Source of the DNA: Xanthomonas arboricola pv. guizotiae
GTDB taxonomy: Bacteria > Pseudomonadota > Gammaproteobacteria > Xanthomonadales > Xanthomonadaceae
Reading direction: 5' to 3'
Length of the DNA stretch: 64,000 bases
Assembly (NCBI RefSeq): GCF_002940205.1
Contig: NZ_MDSK01000018.1
Coordinates: 1,818 to 65,817, forward strand
In this document: in pieces, positions 50,124 through 60,438 of the stretch
Layout: each line of letters starts with the position of its first letter
How positions within the stretch are numbered: the stretch's first letter is position 1
The notes under the pieces: generated by a model
Told to the model about the DNA's origin: nothing
The model's input: only the letters and a program-made list of their open reading frames with translations
Databases searched by the model: none
Program-made: the position numbers and the translations under genes

Positions 50124-51164
50124 ATGAGCAGGCTGTTTAGAGACGTCGAGGGCGGGACGCTGTTCCCGCACGGAAGCGTGGTCTGCATCGGCGCCTTCGA
50201 TGGCCTGCACCTGGGGCATCGGGCATTGGTGCAGCACGCGGTCGCGCGCGCGCGCGCGCTGGGCGTGCCGGCGGTGGCGGTGAGCTTCGAGCCGTTGCCG
50301 CGCGAGTTTTTCGCCCCGGCCGCGCCGCCGCCGCGGTTGACCCTGGCCCGCGCCAAGATCGAAGGGCTGCACGGCTTCGGTGCCGACAGCGTGGGCATGA
50401 TCCGTTTCGATGGTCGCCTGTCGGCGATGAGTGCCGAAGACTTCGTACGCCTGGCCCTGGTCGGCCGGCTGTGCGCCAAGGAGGTCTGGATCGGCCCGGA
50501 GTTCCGTTTCGGCCATCGACGTGGCGGTGATATCGGTCTGCTGCGCTCGCTTGGTGCCCAATATGGCTTTGCAGCGGGCGAAATCGCGCCGGTGCATCTG
50601 CACGGCGAGCGCATCTCGGCCACGCGCATCCGCGAGCTGCTGGGCGCGGGCGAGTTCGCGCACGCCGGGCAATTGCTTGGGCATCCGTATGCCATCGGCG
50701 GGCGGGTGGTGCGCGGCAAGCAGCTTGGCCGCACCCTCGGCTATCCCACCGCCAATCTGCGTTTCCCGCGCACGCCGGCGCTGTCGGGCATTTACGCGAC
50801 CTGGGTGCATGGCGTGGCCGAGCGGCCGTGGCCGTCGGTCTCGAGCTTTGGCACGCGCCCGACCGTGGCCGGTGTGGAGCCGCTGCTGGAAGCGCATCTG
50901 TTCGATTTCCAGGGCGACCTGTATGGCCGGCATATCGAGGTCGAATTCGTCGCCAAGCTGCGCGACGAAGAGAAGTTCGATGGCCTGGAGGCGCTGACGG
51001 TGCAGATGCATCGCGATGCCGAGCAGGCGCGTGCGGTGTTGGACAGGCACGCAGTTTCTGTAACACATGCGAGTCCCTCGCAAGAACCCGAAGATACTGC
51101 GAGTCCCTCGCAAGAGCCCGCACATCCATGTGCGGACTTCTCAAGTAATCCAGCGCAACGGTAG
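50124..51164 (+). CDS. ribF: Bifunctional riboflavin kinase/FMN adenylyltransferase
   Basis: Makes FMN and FAD, 346 residues. The N-terminal nucleotidyltransferase has CIGAFDGLHLGHRAL and SATRIRELLGAG; the C-terminal kinase has GGRVVRGKQLGRTLGYPTAN and a Glu-rich KLRDEEKFDGLEALT region. ATG (MSRLFRDVEGG) with GAGGA before it. The last 35 or so residues (ASPSQEPEDTASPSQEPAHP) are an added low-complexity tail encoded by a 30-bp tandem repeat and a palindrome. ileS starts 6 bases after it. Confidence 0.96.
   Translation: MSRLFRDVEGGTLFPHGSVVCIGAFDGLHLGHRALVQHAVARARALGVPAVAVSFEPLPREFFAPAAPPPRLTLARAKIEGLHGFGADSVGMIRFDGRLSAMSAEDFVRLALVGRLCAKEVWIGPEFRFGHRRGGDIGLLRSLGAQYGFAAGEIAPVHLHGERISATRIRELLGAGEFAHAGQLLGHPYAIGGRVVRGKQLGRTLGYPTANLRFPRTPALSGIYATWVHGVAERPWPSVSSFGTRPTVAGVEPLLEAHLFDFQGDLYGRHIEVEFVAKLRDEEKFDGLEALTVQMHRDAEQARAVLDRHAVSVTHASPSQEPEDTASPSQEPAHPCADFSSNPAQR
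51067..51135. repeat. 30-bp tandem repeat and palindrome at the ribF 3' end
   Basis: Two copies of TGCGAGTCCCTCGCAAGA with a 30-base period (starting at 51068 and 51098), each with a GCGAG/CTCGC hairpin. They are followed by a palindrome with 8-bp arms at 51118-51135 centred on CAT-CC-ATG. The block lies inside ribF and encodes its extra C-terminal tail. Confidence 0.7.
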
Positions 51165-51170
51165 AGACCT

Positions 51171-54002
51171 GTGACCCAAGACTACAAAGCCACTCTCCAT
51201 CTGCCCGCGACGGAATTCCCGATGCGCGGCGACCTGCCCAAGCGCGAGCCGGCGATGCTGGACCGCTGGGAGCGCGAGGGGCTGTACGCGCAATTGCGCG
51301 CCAATGCGGCGGGGCGCCCGCTATTCGTGCTGCACGACGGCCCGCCGTATGCCAATGGCCAGATCCATCTGGGCCATGCGGTCAACAAGATCCTCAAGGA
51401 CATCATCGTCAAGTCGAAGTACCTGGCTGGCTTCGATGCGCCCTACATCCCGGGCTGGGATTGCCACGGCCTGCCGATCGAGATCGCAATCGAAAAGAAA
51501 TACGGCAAGGTCGGGGTCAAGCTCGATGCGGCCGAATTCCGCCAGAAATGCCGCGAATACGCCACCGAGCAGATCGATCTGCAGCGCCGCGATTTCAAGC
51601 GCCTGGGCGTGATCGGCGATTGGGACAACCCGTACAGGACGCTGGATTTCCGCTTCGAAGCCAACGAGATCCGTGCGTTGGCCAAGGTGGTCGACAATGG
51701 TCACCTGACCCGCGGCGTCAAGCCGGTGCACTGGTGCTTCGACTGCGGTTCGGCGTTGGCCGAGGCCGAGATCGAATACGCCGACAAGGTGTCGCCGACG
51801 GTGGATATCGCCTATCCAGCGCGTGATCCGGCAGCTGTCGCTGCCGCATTCGGCGCCAGCCTGCCGGCGGGCGTGGGCGTGGCGGTGCCGATCTGGACCA
51901 CCACGCCGTGGACGCTGCCGGCCTCGCTGGCGGTGAGCCTGGGCGCGGAACTGGACTATGTGCTGGTCGAAGGCCCGGCCGATCGCGGCCAGCCGCGCTG
52001 GCTGGTGGTTGCCGAAGCGCTCGCTGCCAGGGCGCTGGCCCGTTACGGCGTGGACCAAGTCGTGGTGCATGGCCACGCCAAGGGCGCCGCGCTGGAGCAG
52101 ATGCTGCTGAACCACCCGTTCTATGCCGGGCGCGAGATTCCGCTGCTGCTGGGCGACCACGTGTCGGCCGAGGACGGTACCGGCGCGGTGCATACGGCAC
52201 CGGGCCATGGACAGGAGGACTACCAGGTCTCCAGGCAGTACGGCCTGCTGGAGCGTTACGGCGCCGCGCAGATCAACCCGGTCGACGGACGCGGCGTGTA
52301 CCTGCCGTCCACTCCGCCGCTGGGCGACACCGTGTTGGCCGGGCTGCATATCTGGAAGGCCAACGACATCATCATCGAGGCGCTGCGCGATACCGGCGTG
52401 TTGCTGGCGGCCAGCAAGATGGAGCACAGCTATCCGCATTGCTGGCGGCACAAGACGCCGATCGCGTTCCGTGCCACGCCGCAGTGGTTCATCTCGATGG
52501 AGCAGGCCAACCTGCGCGCCGATGCGCTCAAGGCCATCGACAACGTGCACTGGTATCCGTCCTGGGGCCAGGCGCGTATCGCCGGCATGGTCGACGGTCG
52601 TCCGGACTGGACCATCTCGCGTCAACGCACCTGGGGCGTGCCGATCGCCTTGTTCGTGCATCGCGAAACCGGTGAGCCGCACCCGCGCAGCACCGGGTTG
52701 CTGCGCCAGGTGGCCGACCGCGTGGAACTGGGCGGCGTGGACGTGTGGTACACGCTGGACGCGGCCGAACTGCTGGGCGATGAAGCGGCCGATTACGACA
52801 AGATCACCGACATCCTGGATGTGTGGTTCGACTCCGGCGTGACCCACGAGGCGGTGCTGGTGGACCGCGGCCTGCCCAAGCCGGCCGACCTGTACCTGGA
52901 AGGCTCCGACCAGCACCGTGGCTGGTTCCAGTCCTCGCTGCTGACCGGCGTGGCGATGGACGGGGCGGCGCCGTACAAGCAGTGCCTGACCCACGGCTTC
53001 ACCGTGGACGAGCACGGCCGCAAGATGTCCAAGTCGCTGGGCAACGGCATCGAGCCGCAGGACATCATGAAGACGCTGGGCGCGGACATCCTGCGCCTGT
53101 GGATCGCCTCGGCCGATTACAGCAACGAGATGTCGCTGTCGCAGGAGATCCTCAAGCGCAATGCCGATGCGTATCGCCGCCTGCGCAATACCGCGCGCTT
53201 CCTGCTCGGCAACCTGCATGGCTTCGACCCGCTGCAGCACCTGGTGGCGCTGGACGACATGGTGCTGCTGGACCGCTGGATCGTGCACCGCGCGCACGAG
53301 CTGCAGGAAAAGATCGCTGCCGCGTATGCGCGCTACGACTTTGCCGAAATCGTGCAGGCGCTGCTGAATTTCTGCAGTGTCGACCTGGGCTCGCTGTATC
53401 TGGACGTGACCAAGGACCGCCTGTACACGATGGCCGAGGAGGCGCGCGGCCGCCGTTCGGCGCAGAGCGCGATGTATCACGTGGCCGAGGCGTTCGTGCG
53501 CTGGATCGCGCCGGTGCTGAGCTTCACCGCCGAGGAGCTGTGGGGCTACCTGCCGGGCAAGCGGGTCGACAACGTGTTGTTCGCCACCTGGTACGACGGC
53601 CTGGCGCCGTTGCCGGCCGATGCCGCGTTGAGCAGTGCCGATGTCGACAGGTTGCTGGCCTTGCGCGAGCAGGTGGCCAAGGTGCTGGAGCCGATGCGTG
53701 CCAACGGGGCGATCGGCGCGGCGCTGGAAGCGGAAATCACCGTGGCCGCCGATGCGCAGACTGCCGCGCGCTGGCAGCCGCTGGCCGGGGAGCTGCGCTT
53801 CCTGTTCATCAGTGGCGACGTGACCGTGACCGCGGCCAGCACCGACGACATCTTCGTCAGCGCGCAGCCGACCAGCAAGGCCAAGTGCGTGCGTTGCTGG
53901 CACCACCAGGCCAGCGTGGGCAGCGATCCGCGTCACCCGGAACTGTGCAGCCGCTGCGTCAGCAATATCGAAGGCCCCGGCGAGCAGCGTCGCTGGTTCT
54001 GA
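51171..54002 (+). CDS. ileS: Isoleucyl-tRNA synthetase
   Basis: Class I aminoacyl-tRNA synthetase of 943 residues. HIGH-type motif HLGH in [22 protein letters not shown] motif in [14 protein letters not shown], editing domain in the middle ([17 protein letters not shown]) and C-terminal zinc finger CVRCWHHQ...[10 protein letters not shown] are all present. The start is GTG, with AGAGACC before it. It lies between ribF and lspA, the classic arrangement, and is followed by tandem hairpins. Confidence 0.98.
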   Translation: MTQDYKATLHLPATEFPMRGDLPKREPAMLDRWEREGLYAQLRANAAGRPLFVLHDGPPYANGQIHLGHAVNKILKDIIVKSKYLAGFDAPYIPGWDCHGLPIEIAIEKKYGKVGVKLDAAEFRQKCREYATEQIDLQRRDFKRLGVIGDWDNPYRTLDFRFEANEIRALAKVVDNGHLTRGVKPVHWCFDCGSALAEAEIEYADKVSPTVDIAYPARDPAAVAAAFGASLPAGVGVAVPIWTTTPWTLPASLAVSLGAELDYVLVEGPADRGQPRWLVVAEALAARALARYGVDQVVVHGHAKGAALEQMLLNHPFYAGREIPLLLGDHVSAEDGTGAVHTAPGHGQEDYQVSRQYGLLERYGAAQINPVDGRGVYLPSTPPLGDTVLAGLHIWKANDIIIEALRDTGVLLAASKMEHSYPHCWRHKTPIAFRATPQWFISMEQANLRADALKAIDNVHWYPSWGQARIAGMVDGRPDWTISRQRTWGVPIALFVHRETGEPHPRSTGLLRQVADRVELGGVDVWYTLDAAELLGDEAADYDKITDILDVWFDSGVTHEAVLVDRGLPKPADLYLEGSDQHRGWFQSSLLTGVAMDGAAPYKQCLTHGFTVDEHGRKMSKSLGNGIEPQDIMKTLGADILRLWIASADYSNEMSLSQEILKRNADAYRRLRNTARFLLGNLHGFDPLQHLVALDDMVLLDRWIVHRAHELQEKIAAAYARYDFAEIVQALLNFCSVDLGSLYLDVTKDRLYTMAEEARGRRSAQSAMYHVAEAFVRWIAPVLSFTAEELWGYLPGKRVDNVLFATWYDGLAPLPADAALSSADVDRLLALREQVAKVLEPMRANGAIGAALEAEITVAADAQTAARWQPLAGELRFLFISGDVTVTAASTDDIFVSAQPTSKAKCVRCWHHQASVGSDPRHPELCSRCVSNIEGPGEQRRWF

Positions 54003-54013
54003 TGTCTTGATTG

Positions 54014-54109
54014 CTTCTCCCGCAAGCGGGAGTCCGCTGCATTACCCCTTCTCCCGCAAGCGGGAGTCCGCTGCATTACCCCTTCTCCCGCAAGCGGGAG
54101 AAGGTGGCG
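54014..54109. repeat. 34-bp tandem hairpin repeat between ileS and lspA
   Basis: The unit CTTCTCCCGCAAGCGGGAG plus TCCGCTGCATTACCC starts at 54014 and 54048, with a third partial copy at 54082. Each holds a CTCCCGC/GCGGGAG stem. A cluster of three hairpins directly downstream of ileS could limit read-through or stabilise the transcript. Confidence 0.75.
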
Positions 54110-54215
54110 CGCAGCGCCGGATGAGGGCCGCGATGGCGCGTCCGGCGCTGCTGACCGATTTGCCCGTCGGGCAGCTTCTTCCGAACCCGGGAGTAGCAAC
54201 AGCTAAGGTGATTCC

Positions 54216-54734
54216 ATGACCGCAAGACCCAAACCCTCCGCCCTGATCTGGCTGCTGCTGTCGGCACTCGTGGTCGGGCTGGACCAGTGGAGCAAGGCCT
54301 GGGTGCTGTCCAGCCTGCCCGAATACACTCCGGTGCCGGTGATCGACGGCTTCTGGAACTGGTACCGCACCTACAACACCGGCGCGGCCTTCAGCTTCCT
54401 GAGCGATGCCGGCGGCTGGCAGCTGTGGTTCTTCACCGCGCTGGCGGTGGGCATCAGCGGCCTGCTGGCGTTCTGGCTGTCGCGCACCGCGCGCGGGCAG
54501 TGGCGCAGCGCGCTGCCGTATGCGCTGGTGATCGGCGGGGCGATCGGCAACGTGATCGACCGCCTGATGCACGGCCACGTGGTCGATTTCATCCAGTGGT
54601 ACATCGGCACCCATACCTGGCCGTCGTTCAACATCGCCGACTCGGCGATCGTGGGCGGCGCCATCGGGATTGCGGTCTTCGGTCTGTTCGACACGGCCGG
54701 CAAGCAGACATCGGAAACCGGGAATCGACGCTGA
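54216..54734 (+). CDS. lspA: Lipoprotein signal peptidase
   Basis: Inner-membrane aspartic peptidase II of 172 residues, with four helices, which cleaves lipoprotein signal peptides. The catalytic Asp blocks are [18 protein letters not shown] and [11 protein letters not shown]. The start has AAGGTG 8 bases upstream. Several lipoproteins predicted in this window (carboxylesterase, M2 peptidase, CyoA) would be its clients. Confidence 0.96.
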   Translation: MTARPKPSALIWLLLSALVVGLDQWSKAWVLSSLPEYTPVPVIDGFWNWYRTYNTGAAFSFLSDAGGWQLWFFTALAVGISGLLAFWLSRTARGQWRSALPYALVIGGAIGNVIDRLMHGHVVDFIQWYIGTHTWPSFNIADSAIVGGAIGIAVFGLFDTAGKQTSETGNRR

Positions 54735-54798
54735 AGTCGCGGCGCACCGGCGCCGCCCGGTCCCATCCTCCAGTCCCCATTCCCGTAGAATGCCCGCC

Positions 54799-55749
54799 AT
54801 GGATGTCCTGCTCGCCAATCCCCGTGGTTTCTGTGCCGGTGTCGACCGCGCGATCGAGATCGTCAAGCGTGCGATCGAAACGCTGGGCGCGCCGATCTAT
54901 GTGCGCCATGAAGTGGTACACAACCGTTTCGTGGTCGACGACCTCAAGCAGCGCGGTGCGGTCTTCGTCGAGGAACTGGACGAGGTGCCCGACAACGCCA
55001 CGGTGATCTTCAGCGCACACGGCGTCTCGCAGGCGGTGCGTCAGGAAGCCGAGCGCCGCGGGCTCAAGGTGTTCGACGCGACCTGCCCGCTGGTGACCAA
55101 GGTGCATTTCGAGGTGGCGCGGCATTGCCGGGCCGGCCGCGACGTGGTGCTGATCGGCCACGCCGGGCATCCGGAAGTGGAAGGCACGATGGGGCAGTGG
55201 AGCCGCGAACGCGGCCCGGGCACGATCTATCTGGTCGAGGATATCGAACAGGTCGCCACGCTGCAGATCCGCCAGCCGGAGAACCTTGCCTACACCACCC
55301 AGACCACGCTGTCGGTGGACGACACCATGGGCATCATCGAGGCCCTGCGTGCGCGCTACCCGGCGATGCAGGGGCCGCGCCACGACGACATCTGCTACGC
55401 CACCCAGAACCGCCAGGACGCGGTGCGCGATCTGGCGCGCCAATGCGATCTGGTGCTGGTGGTCGGCTCGCCCAACAGCTCCAATTCCAATCGCCTCAGC
55501 GAGCTGGCCCGGCGCGACGGGGTGGAGTCCTACCTGATCGACAACGCCGGCGAGATCGATCCGGCCTGGATCGTCGGCAAGCAGCATATCGGTTTGACTG
55601 CCGGCGCTTCCGCGCCGCAGGTGCTGGTCGATGGCGTGCTGGCGCGGTTGCGCGAGCTGGGCGCCGAGGGTGTGTCCGAGCTGGAAGGCGAGCCGGAATC
55701 GATGGTATTCGCGCTGCCCAAGGAACTGCGGTTGCGTCTGGTCAGCTGA
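54799..55749 (+). CDS. ispH: 4-hydroxy-3-methylbut-2-enyl diphosphate reductase
   Basis: Last enzyme of the MEP isoprenoid pathway, a 4Fe-4S protein of 316 residues. The three iron-sulfur Cys lie in [22 protein letters not shown] and the later [11 protein letters not shown] block. Other motifs [12 protein letters not shown] and [11 protein letters not shown] are typical. [13 protein letters not shown] matches the usual N-terminus; an ATG three codons upstream is less likely. It follows lspA, the standard order. Confidence 0.97.
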   Translation: MDVLLANPRGFCAGVDRAIEIVKRAIETLGAPIYVRHEVVHNRFVVDDLKQRGAVFVEELDEVPDNATVIFSAHGVSQAVRQEAERRGLKVFDATCPLVTKVHFEVARHCRAGRDVVLIGHAGHPEVEGTMGQWSRERGPGTIYLVEDIEQVATLQIRQPENLAYTTQTTLSVDDTMGIIEALRARYPAMQGPRHDDICYATQNRQDAVRDLARQCDLVLVVGSPNSSNSNRLSELARRDGVESYLIDNAGEIDPAWIVGKQHIGLTAGASAPQVLVDGVLARLRELGAEGVSELEGEPESMVFALPKELRLRLVS

Positions 55750-55928
55750 CAGCGGGTGCTCCAGGCTGGCTGAGCCAGCGTCGAGTGCATGCGGCAAGTC
55801 CGGGCGTTTTGCAGTTGCAGGTGGCCATGGTTCGAAGGCCACAGCCCTGGGCTCGGGGCCGGGATGCATAGTCCGCCGCCTGGTGGCGATTGACCGGGCA
55901 CCGGCTCCGCTCCTACAATTCACGGCTC

Positions 55929-56004
55929 GCCGGAATAGCTCAGTTGGTAGAGCGGCGCATTCGTAATGCGTAGGTCGTAGGTTCGATTCCTATTTCCGGC
56001 ACCA
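55929..56004 (+). tRNA. tRNA-Thr (anticodon CGT)
   Basis: A 76-base cloverleaf with acceptor stem GCCGGAA/TTCCGGC and encoded CCA, D-loop AGCTCAGTTGGTAGAGC, anticodon CGT at 55962-55964 (codon ACG), and T-arm GGTTCGATTCC. It sits between ispH and the cyo operon. Confidence 0.97.
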
Positions 56005-56361
56005 TCGCTTCAGCACTGGGTCGACCATTGGTCGGCCCATTGCGTTTTGGGCCGATGCACGGGTTTCCCCGCGCTGCGCCGCCATGCACGCCGCACATCA
56101 CGCAGGCCGCAATCGATGGCCGCAACCGCATCTTTGCCGCCCCGCGCAGCGCTGCGACAACATGTCGCACAGGTTTGCGCGGATTAATTGCGACAGATCA
56201 TTGCCGATGGGTTTCGTGCAGGTGCAGCAAAGTCTAAAATCAGGGAGCTAACTCGTGTCTTCGGTCTGCGTGGCTGCCTTCCCCCGGGAAGCGCACCGTC
56301 AGGACGCGTCCACATGGATACGACGTACGAGGCTGGCGTTCCTTCGCACTTGGATCGACCG
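56005..56361. other. Intergenic gap upstream of cyoA
   Basis: A 357-base gap. A weak hairpin (TGGGTCGA with TCGGCCCA, near 56017-56040) may end the tRNA transcript. TAAAAT at 56235-56240 is the best candidate -10 for the cyo operon, with no convincing -35. No gene seen. Confidence 0.45.
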
Positions 56362-57297
56362 ATGATTCCGTTGAAACATCTCGGGCGTGTACTTCGTCCA
56401 GGCCTGATGCTGCCGTTCCTGCTGTTGGCAGGCTGCAACTCGGCCATTCTCAATCCGAAAGGCCAGATCGGCCACGACGAGAAGCAGCTGCTGATCACCT
56501 CGGTGGTGCTGATGCTGATCGTGGTCATCCCGGTGATCGTGATGACGATTGCGTTCGCGTGGAAGTATCGCGCGTCCAACACGAAGGCGCGCTACGAGCC
56601 GGACTGGTCGCACTCCACCGCCATCGAAGTGGTGGTGTGGTCGATCCCCTGCGTGATCATCCTGGTGCTGGCGGTGCTGACCTGGCGCTCCTCGCACGCG
56701 CTGGACCCGTACCGGCCGCTGGATTCGGACGTCAAGCCGATCACCATCGAGGCGGTGTCGCTGGACTGGAAGTGGATGTTCATCTACCCGGACCAGAACA
56801 TCGCCACGGTCAACGAGATCGCGTTCCCGGTGCATACGCCGCTGAACTTCAAGATCACCTCCGATACGGTGATGAACTCGTTCTTCATCCCGCACCTGGG
56901 CACGATGATCTATGCGATGGCCGGCATGGAAACCAAGCTGCACCTGGTGGCCAACGAGCCGGGCGAATACTTCGGCCTGTCGACCAACTACAGCGGTCAC
57001 GGCTTCTCGAAGATGAGCTTCAAGGCGCATGCGCTCGATCAGGCCGGCTTTGATGCGTGGGTGGCCAAGGTCAAGGCATCGCCGACCGCGTTGAACGCCG
57101 CCGAGTATCAGGTGCTGGCCGCCAACCGCAACGACAAGGAACAGTATCCGGTCACCTACTACTCGTCGGTGCAGGACGGCATGTTCCGCTCGCTCGTCGA
57201 CAAATACATGAATGGTCCGGGCCATGACAAAGGCCATGGCGACCATCAGGCAGCGGCTGCAGAGCCGGTTGCCATGTGCACTTCTGGAGACAAGTGA
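56362..57297 (+). CDS. cyoA: Cytochrome bo3 ubiquinol oxidase subunit II
   Basis: Membrane-anchored subunit of the quinol oxidase, 311 residues. It has a lipoprotein signal (LLLAGC lipobox), two helices (about 45-65 and 90-110) and a cupredoxin domain. The CuA ligands of cytochrome c oxidases are missing ([14 protein letters not shown] has no Cys), so it is a quinol oxidase. The C-terminal tail is His/Lys rich. The start [10 protein letters not shown] gives a good signal peptide; an ATG 16 codons upstream is possible. It overlaps cyoB by one base. Confidence 0.95.
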   Translation: MIPLKHLGRVLRPGLMLPFLLLAGCNSAILNPKGQIGHDEKQLLITSVVLMLIVVIPVIVMTIAFAWKYRASNTKARYEPDWSHSTAIEVVVWSIPCVIILVLAVLTWRSSHALDPYRPLDSDVKPITIEAVSLDWKWMFIYPDQNIATVNEIAFPVHTPLNFKITSDTVMNSFFIPHLGTMIYAMAGMETKLHLVANEPGEYFGLSTNYSGHGFSKMSFKAHALDQAGFDAWVAKVKASPTALNAAEYQVLAANRNDKEQYPVTYYSSVQDGMFRSLVDKYMNGPGHDKGHGDHQAAAAEPVAMCTSGDK

Positions 57298-59297
57298 TGC
57301 TAGGCAAACTTACGATCGAGGCGGTTCCGTACCACGAGCCGATCATCATGGTCGCACTCGGTGGCGCCGGTCTGCTCGGCCTGCTCATCGCGGGCGCCAT
57401 CACCAAGTACAAGCTGTGGGGCTACCTGTGGAACGAGTGGTTCACCTCGGTGGATCACAAGCGCATCGGTGTGATGTACATCATCGTGGCGCTGGTCATG
57501 CTGCTGCGCGGCTTTGCCGACGCGGCGATGATGCGCACCCAGCAGGCGTTGGCCGGTAACGGTGGCGAAGGTGTGCTGCCGCCGCATCACTACGACCAGA
57601 TCTTCACCGCGCACGGCGTGATCATGATCTTCTTCATGGCCATGCCGTTCATGACCGGCCTGTTGAACCTGATCGTGCCGCTGCAGATCGGCGCACGCGA
57701 CGTGGCGTTCCCCTTCCTGAACTCGCTGAGCTTCTGGCTGTTCGTGGCCGGTGCGGCGCTGATCAACATCTCGCTGGGTGTCGGCGAATTCGCGCAGACC
57801 GGTTGGCTGGCGTATCCGCCGTTGTCGGGGCTGGAATACAGTCCGGGGGTCGGTGTCGACTACTACATCTGGGCGTTGCAGGTGTCCGGGTTGGGCACGC
57901 TGCTGACCGGCATCAACTTCTTCGTGACGATCATGCGGATGCGCGCGCCGGGCATGACCCTGATGCGCATGCCGATCTTCACCTGGACCGCGCTGATCAC
58001 CAACATCCTGATCATCGCGGCGTTCCCGATCCTGACCGTGGCGCTGGCGCTGCTGGGTGCCGACCGTTACCTGGGCACGCACTTCTTCACCAACGACGGT
58101 GGCGGCAACGCCATGATGTACGTCAACCTGATCTGGATCTGGGGTCACCCGGAAGTCTACATCCTGATCCTGCCGGCGTTCGGCATCTTCTCCGAGTTGA
58201 TTGCGACCTACAGCCGCAAGCGCCTGTTCGGCTACACCTCGATGGTCTACGCCACCTCGTGCATCGGCGTGCTGTCGTTCGTGGTGTGGTTGCACCACTT
58301 CTTCACCATGGGCTCGGGTGCCAACGTCAACGCCTTCTTCGGCATCACGACGATGATCATCTCGATTCCGACCGGCGTGAAGATCTTCAACTGGCTGTTC
58401 ACCATGTTCCGCGGTCGCGTGCACATGACATCGCCGGTGCTGTGGACGATCGGCTTCATCATCACCTTCACCATCGGCGGCATGACCGGCGTGATGCTGG
58501 CGATTCCGGCGGTGGACTTCGTGCTGCACAACAGCCTGTTCCTGATCGCGCACTTCCATAACGTGATCATCGGCGGCGTGGTGTTCGGTTACCTGGCGGG
58601 TCTGACCTACTGGTTCCCGAAGGCGTTCGGCTTCAAGCTCAACGAGAAGATCGGCAAGGCATCGTTCTGGTGCTGGATCATCGGCTTCTTCGTGGCCTTC
58701 ATGCCGCTGTACGTGCTCGGCTTCATGGGCATGACCCGTCGCATGAACACCTACAACCATCCCGAGTGGGCGCCATGGCTGTACGTCGCTGCGGTGGGTG
58801 CTGCGATCATCGGCCTGGGTATCTTCCTGAACCTGGTGCAGATCGGTTACAGCGTGTGGAAGCGCAAGGAGCACATGGACTACACGGGCGATCCGTGGGA
58901 TGGCCGGACGCTGGAGTGGGCAACCTCTTCGCCGCCGCCGTTCTACAACTTCGCCGTGCTGCCGCACATCGACGACCGTGACCAGTTCTGGGCCGACAAG
59001 CAGAACGGCAAGGGCTGGCTGCGTCCTTCCAAGTACGAAGCGATCCACATGCCGCGTAACACCGGCGCAGGCGTCTACATCGGTGCCTTCAGTGTGCTGC
59101 TGGGCTTCGGTCTGATCTGGCACATCTGGTGGCTGGCCATCATCGGCCTGGTGGGCATGATCGGCAGCTTCATCGCACGTACGTTCGATGACGACATCGA
59201 TTACTGGGTGCCGGCCGACGAAGTGGAGCGCATCGAAAACGCACGTTTCGCCCTGCTCGAACAGCAACAGGCGGCGCAGGCCGCGAAGGTGGTATGA
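57297..59297 (+). CDS. cyoB: Cytochrome bo3 ubiquinol oxidase subunit I
   Basis: Catalytic subunit with heme b, heme o3 and CuB; 666 residues with about 15 helices. The His ligands occur in [20 protein letters not shown], in [14 protein letters not shown] (CuB/Tyr region), in [11 protein letters not shown] and in [17 protein letters not shown]. The start overlaps the cyoA stop (TGATG). The full set cyoABCD is in one transcript; the heme O synthase gene cyoE is not next to it. It works in the low-aeration branch of respiration. Confidence 0.98.
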   Translation: MLGKLTIEAVPYHEPIIMVALGGAGLLGLLIAGAITKYKLWGYLWNEWFTSVDHKRIGVMYIIVALVMLLRGFADAAMMRTQQALAGNGGEGVLPPHHYDQIFTAHGVIMIFFMAMPFMTGLLNLIVPLQIGARDVAFPFLNSLSFWLFVAGAALINISLGVGEFAQTGWLAYPPLSGLEYSPGVGVDYYIWALQVSGLGTLLTGINFFVTIMRMRAPGMTLMRMPIFTWTALITNILIIAAFPILTVALALLGADRYLGTHFFTNDGGGNAMMYVNLIWIWGHPEVYILILPAFGIFSELIATYSRKRLFGYTSMVYATSCIGVLSFVVWLHHFFTMGSGANVNAFFGITTMIISIPTGVKIFNWLFTMFRGRVHMTSPVLWTIGFIITFTIGGMTGVMLAIPAVDFVLHNSLFLIAHFHNVIIGGVVFGYLAGLTYWFPKAFGFKLNEKIGKASFWCWIIGFFVAFMPLYVLGFMGMTRRMNTYNHPEWAPWLYVAAVGAAIIGLGIFLNLVQIGYSVWKRKEHMDYTGDPWDGRTLEWATSSPPPFYNFAVLPHIDDRDQFWADKQNGKGWLRPSKYEAIHMPRNTGAGVYIGAFSVLLGFGLIWHIWWLAIIGLVGMIGSFIARTFDDDIDYWVPADEVERIENARFALLEQQQAAQAAKVV

Positions 59298-59923
59298 CCA
59301 TGGCTTCCTCGACCACGCTTGACCACGCCGCCCACGCGGGCGGCCATGACGACCACGAACACCACGACGCCGGTGGCAACACCGTCTTCGGGTTCTGGGT
59401 CTATCTGATGAGCGACTGCCTGCTGTTCGCCGGTTTGTTCGCCACCTATGCGGTGCTCTCCGGCGCCACGGTGGACGGGCCGACCGCCAAGGAGCTGTTC
59501 GACCTGAAGTTCGTGCTTGTGGAAACCTTCCTGCTGTTGTTCAGCAGCCTGAGCTTCGGCTTCGCGATGATTGCCGCGCACAAGCGCAAGATGGGCGGCC
59601 TGTATGGCTGGCTGGCCGTCACCGCGCTGCTGGGTATCGGCTTCCTGTGCATGGAAGTGTGGGAGTTCAACCACCTGATCCATGAAGGGGCGGGCCCGGG
59701 GCGCAGCGCGTTCCTGTCGGCGTTCTTCACCCTGGTGGGCACGCACGGTCTGCACGTGGCCTCCGGCCTGCTGTGGATGGCGGTGCTGGTGATCCAGATC
59801 TCCAAGAACGGCCTGACCGCGCGCAACAGCACGCGTCTTGCCTGCCTGAGCCTGTTCTGGCATTTCCTGGACATCATCTGGATCGGTGTGTTCACCGTCG
59901 TCTACCTGCTGGGAGCGCTGTAA
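59294..59923 (+). CDS. cyoC: Cytochrome bo3 ubiquinol oxidase subunit III
   Basis: Five-helix subunit of 209 residues. The N-terminal His/Asp-rich stretch ([15 protein letters not shown]) precedes [20 protein letters not shown], and the C-terminal [16 protein letters not shown] is conserved. It overlaps cyoB by four bases (ATGA). An ATG two codons later is also possible. Function is structural, stabilising subunit I. Confidence 0.96.
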   Translation: MTMASSTTLDHAAHAGGHDDHEHHDAGGNTVFGFWVYLMSDCLLFAGLFATYAVLSGATVDGPTAKELFDLKFVLVETFLLLFSSLSFGFAMIAAHKRKMGGLYGWLAVTALLGIGFLCMEVWEFNHLIHEGAGPGRSAFLSAFFTLVGTHGLHVASGLLWMAVLVIQISKNGLTARNSTRLACLSLFWHFLDIIWIGVFTVVYLLGAL

Positions 59924-60258
59924 TGGCCAATCACCACGCGCATGAAACCGCTGCCGATGCACATGCCGGCGGCCTGAAGTCCTACCTGATCGGCTTTGTG
60001 ATGGCCGTGATCCTCACCGTCATCCCGTTTGCGATGGTGATGAGCGGGGCATTCTCCAAGGGCGTCACCGTCATCGTGATCTCGCTGATGGCGGCGGTGC
60101 AGATGCTGGTGCACATGGTGTACTTCCTGCACATGGATCGCTCGCCCGAGCAGCGCTCCAATGTGCAGGTGGGCCTGTTCTCGCTGCTGATCATCGGCAT
60201 CGTGATCGTCGGCTCGCTGTGGGTGCTGCACAACATGAACGTCAACATGATGCATTGA
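59923..60258 (+). CDS. cyoD: Cytochrome bo3 ubiquinol oxidase subunit IV
   Basis: Small three-helix subunit of 111 residues. GGLKSYLIGFVMAVILTVIP and VQMLVHMVYFLHMDRSPEQR are typical. It overlaps the cyoC stop by one base (TAATG). It is followed by an intrinsic terminator, so the operon ends here without cyoE. Confidence 0.95.
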   Translation: MANHHAHETAADAHAGGLKSYLIGFVMAVILTVIPFAMVMSGAFSKGVTVIVISLMAAVQMLVHMVYFLHMDRSPEQRSNVQVGLFSLLIIGIVIVGSLWVLHNMNVNMMH

Positions 60259-60306
60259 GACGGCGCTGTGCCGGATCACGGCACGCCGGATCCCAGCATG
60301 CTGGAC

Positions 60307-60337
60307 AAAAAGCCGCCGGGTCACCGGCGGCTTTTTT
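60307..60337 (+). terminator. Intrinsic terminator of cyoABCD
   Basis: A 12-bp stem (AAAAGCCGCCGG with CCGGCGGCTTTT, loop GTCA) followed by a T-run, about 50 bases after cyoD. Confidence 0.92.
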
Positions 60338-60438
60338 GTGTGCGAATCGCTGCGCAGCATGACCTATGGCATACGGGGAAGCGCGGGCAGGCGCTTAGCA
60401 TCGTGGGCTTGCCTGTTCCAGGTCCCTGCGGAGTTGCG

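Noticed and set aside
56362..57297. Cytochrome c oxidase subunit II (CuA type)
   Set aside because: The CuA Cys ligands are absent, and the neighbours are quinol oxidase subunits.
57300..59267. 655-residue minus-strand frame opposite cyoB
   Set aside because: Highly charged His/Asp/Arg translation typical of antisense of membrane-protein codons.
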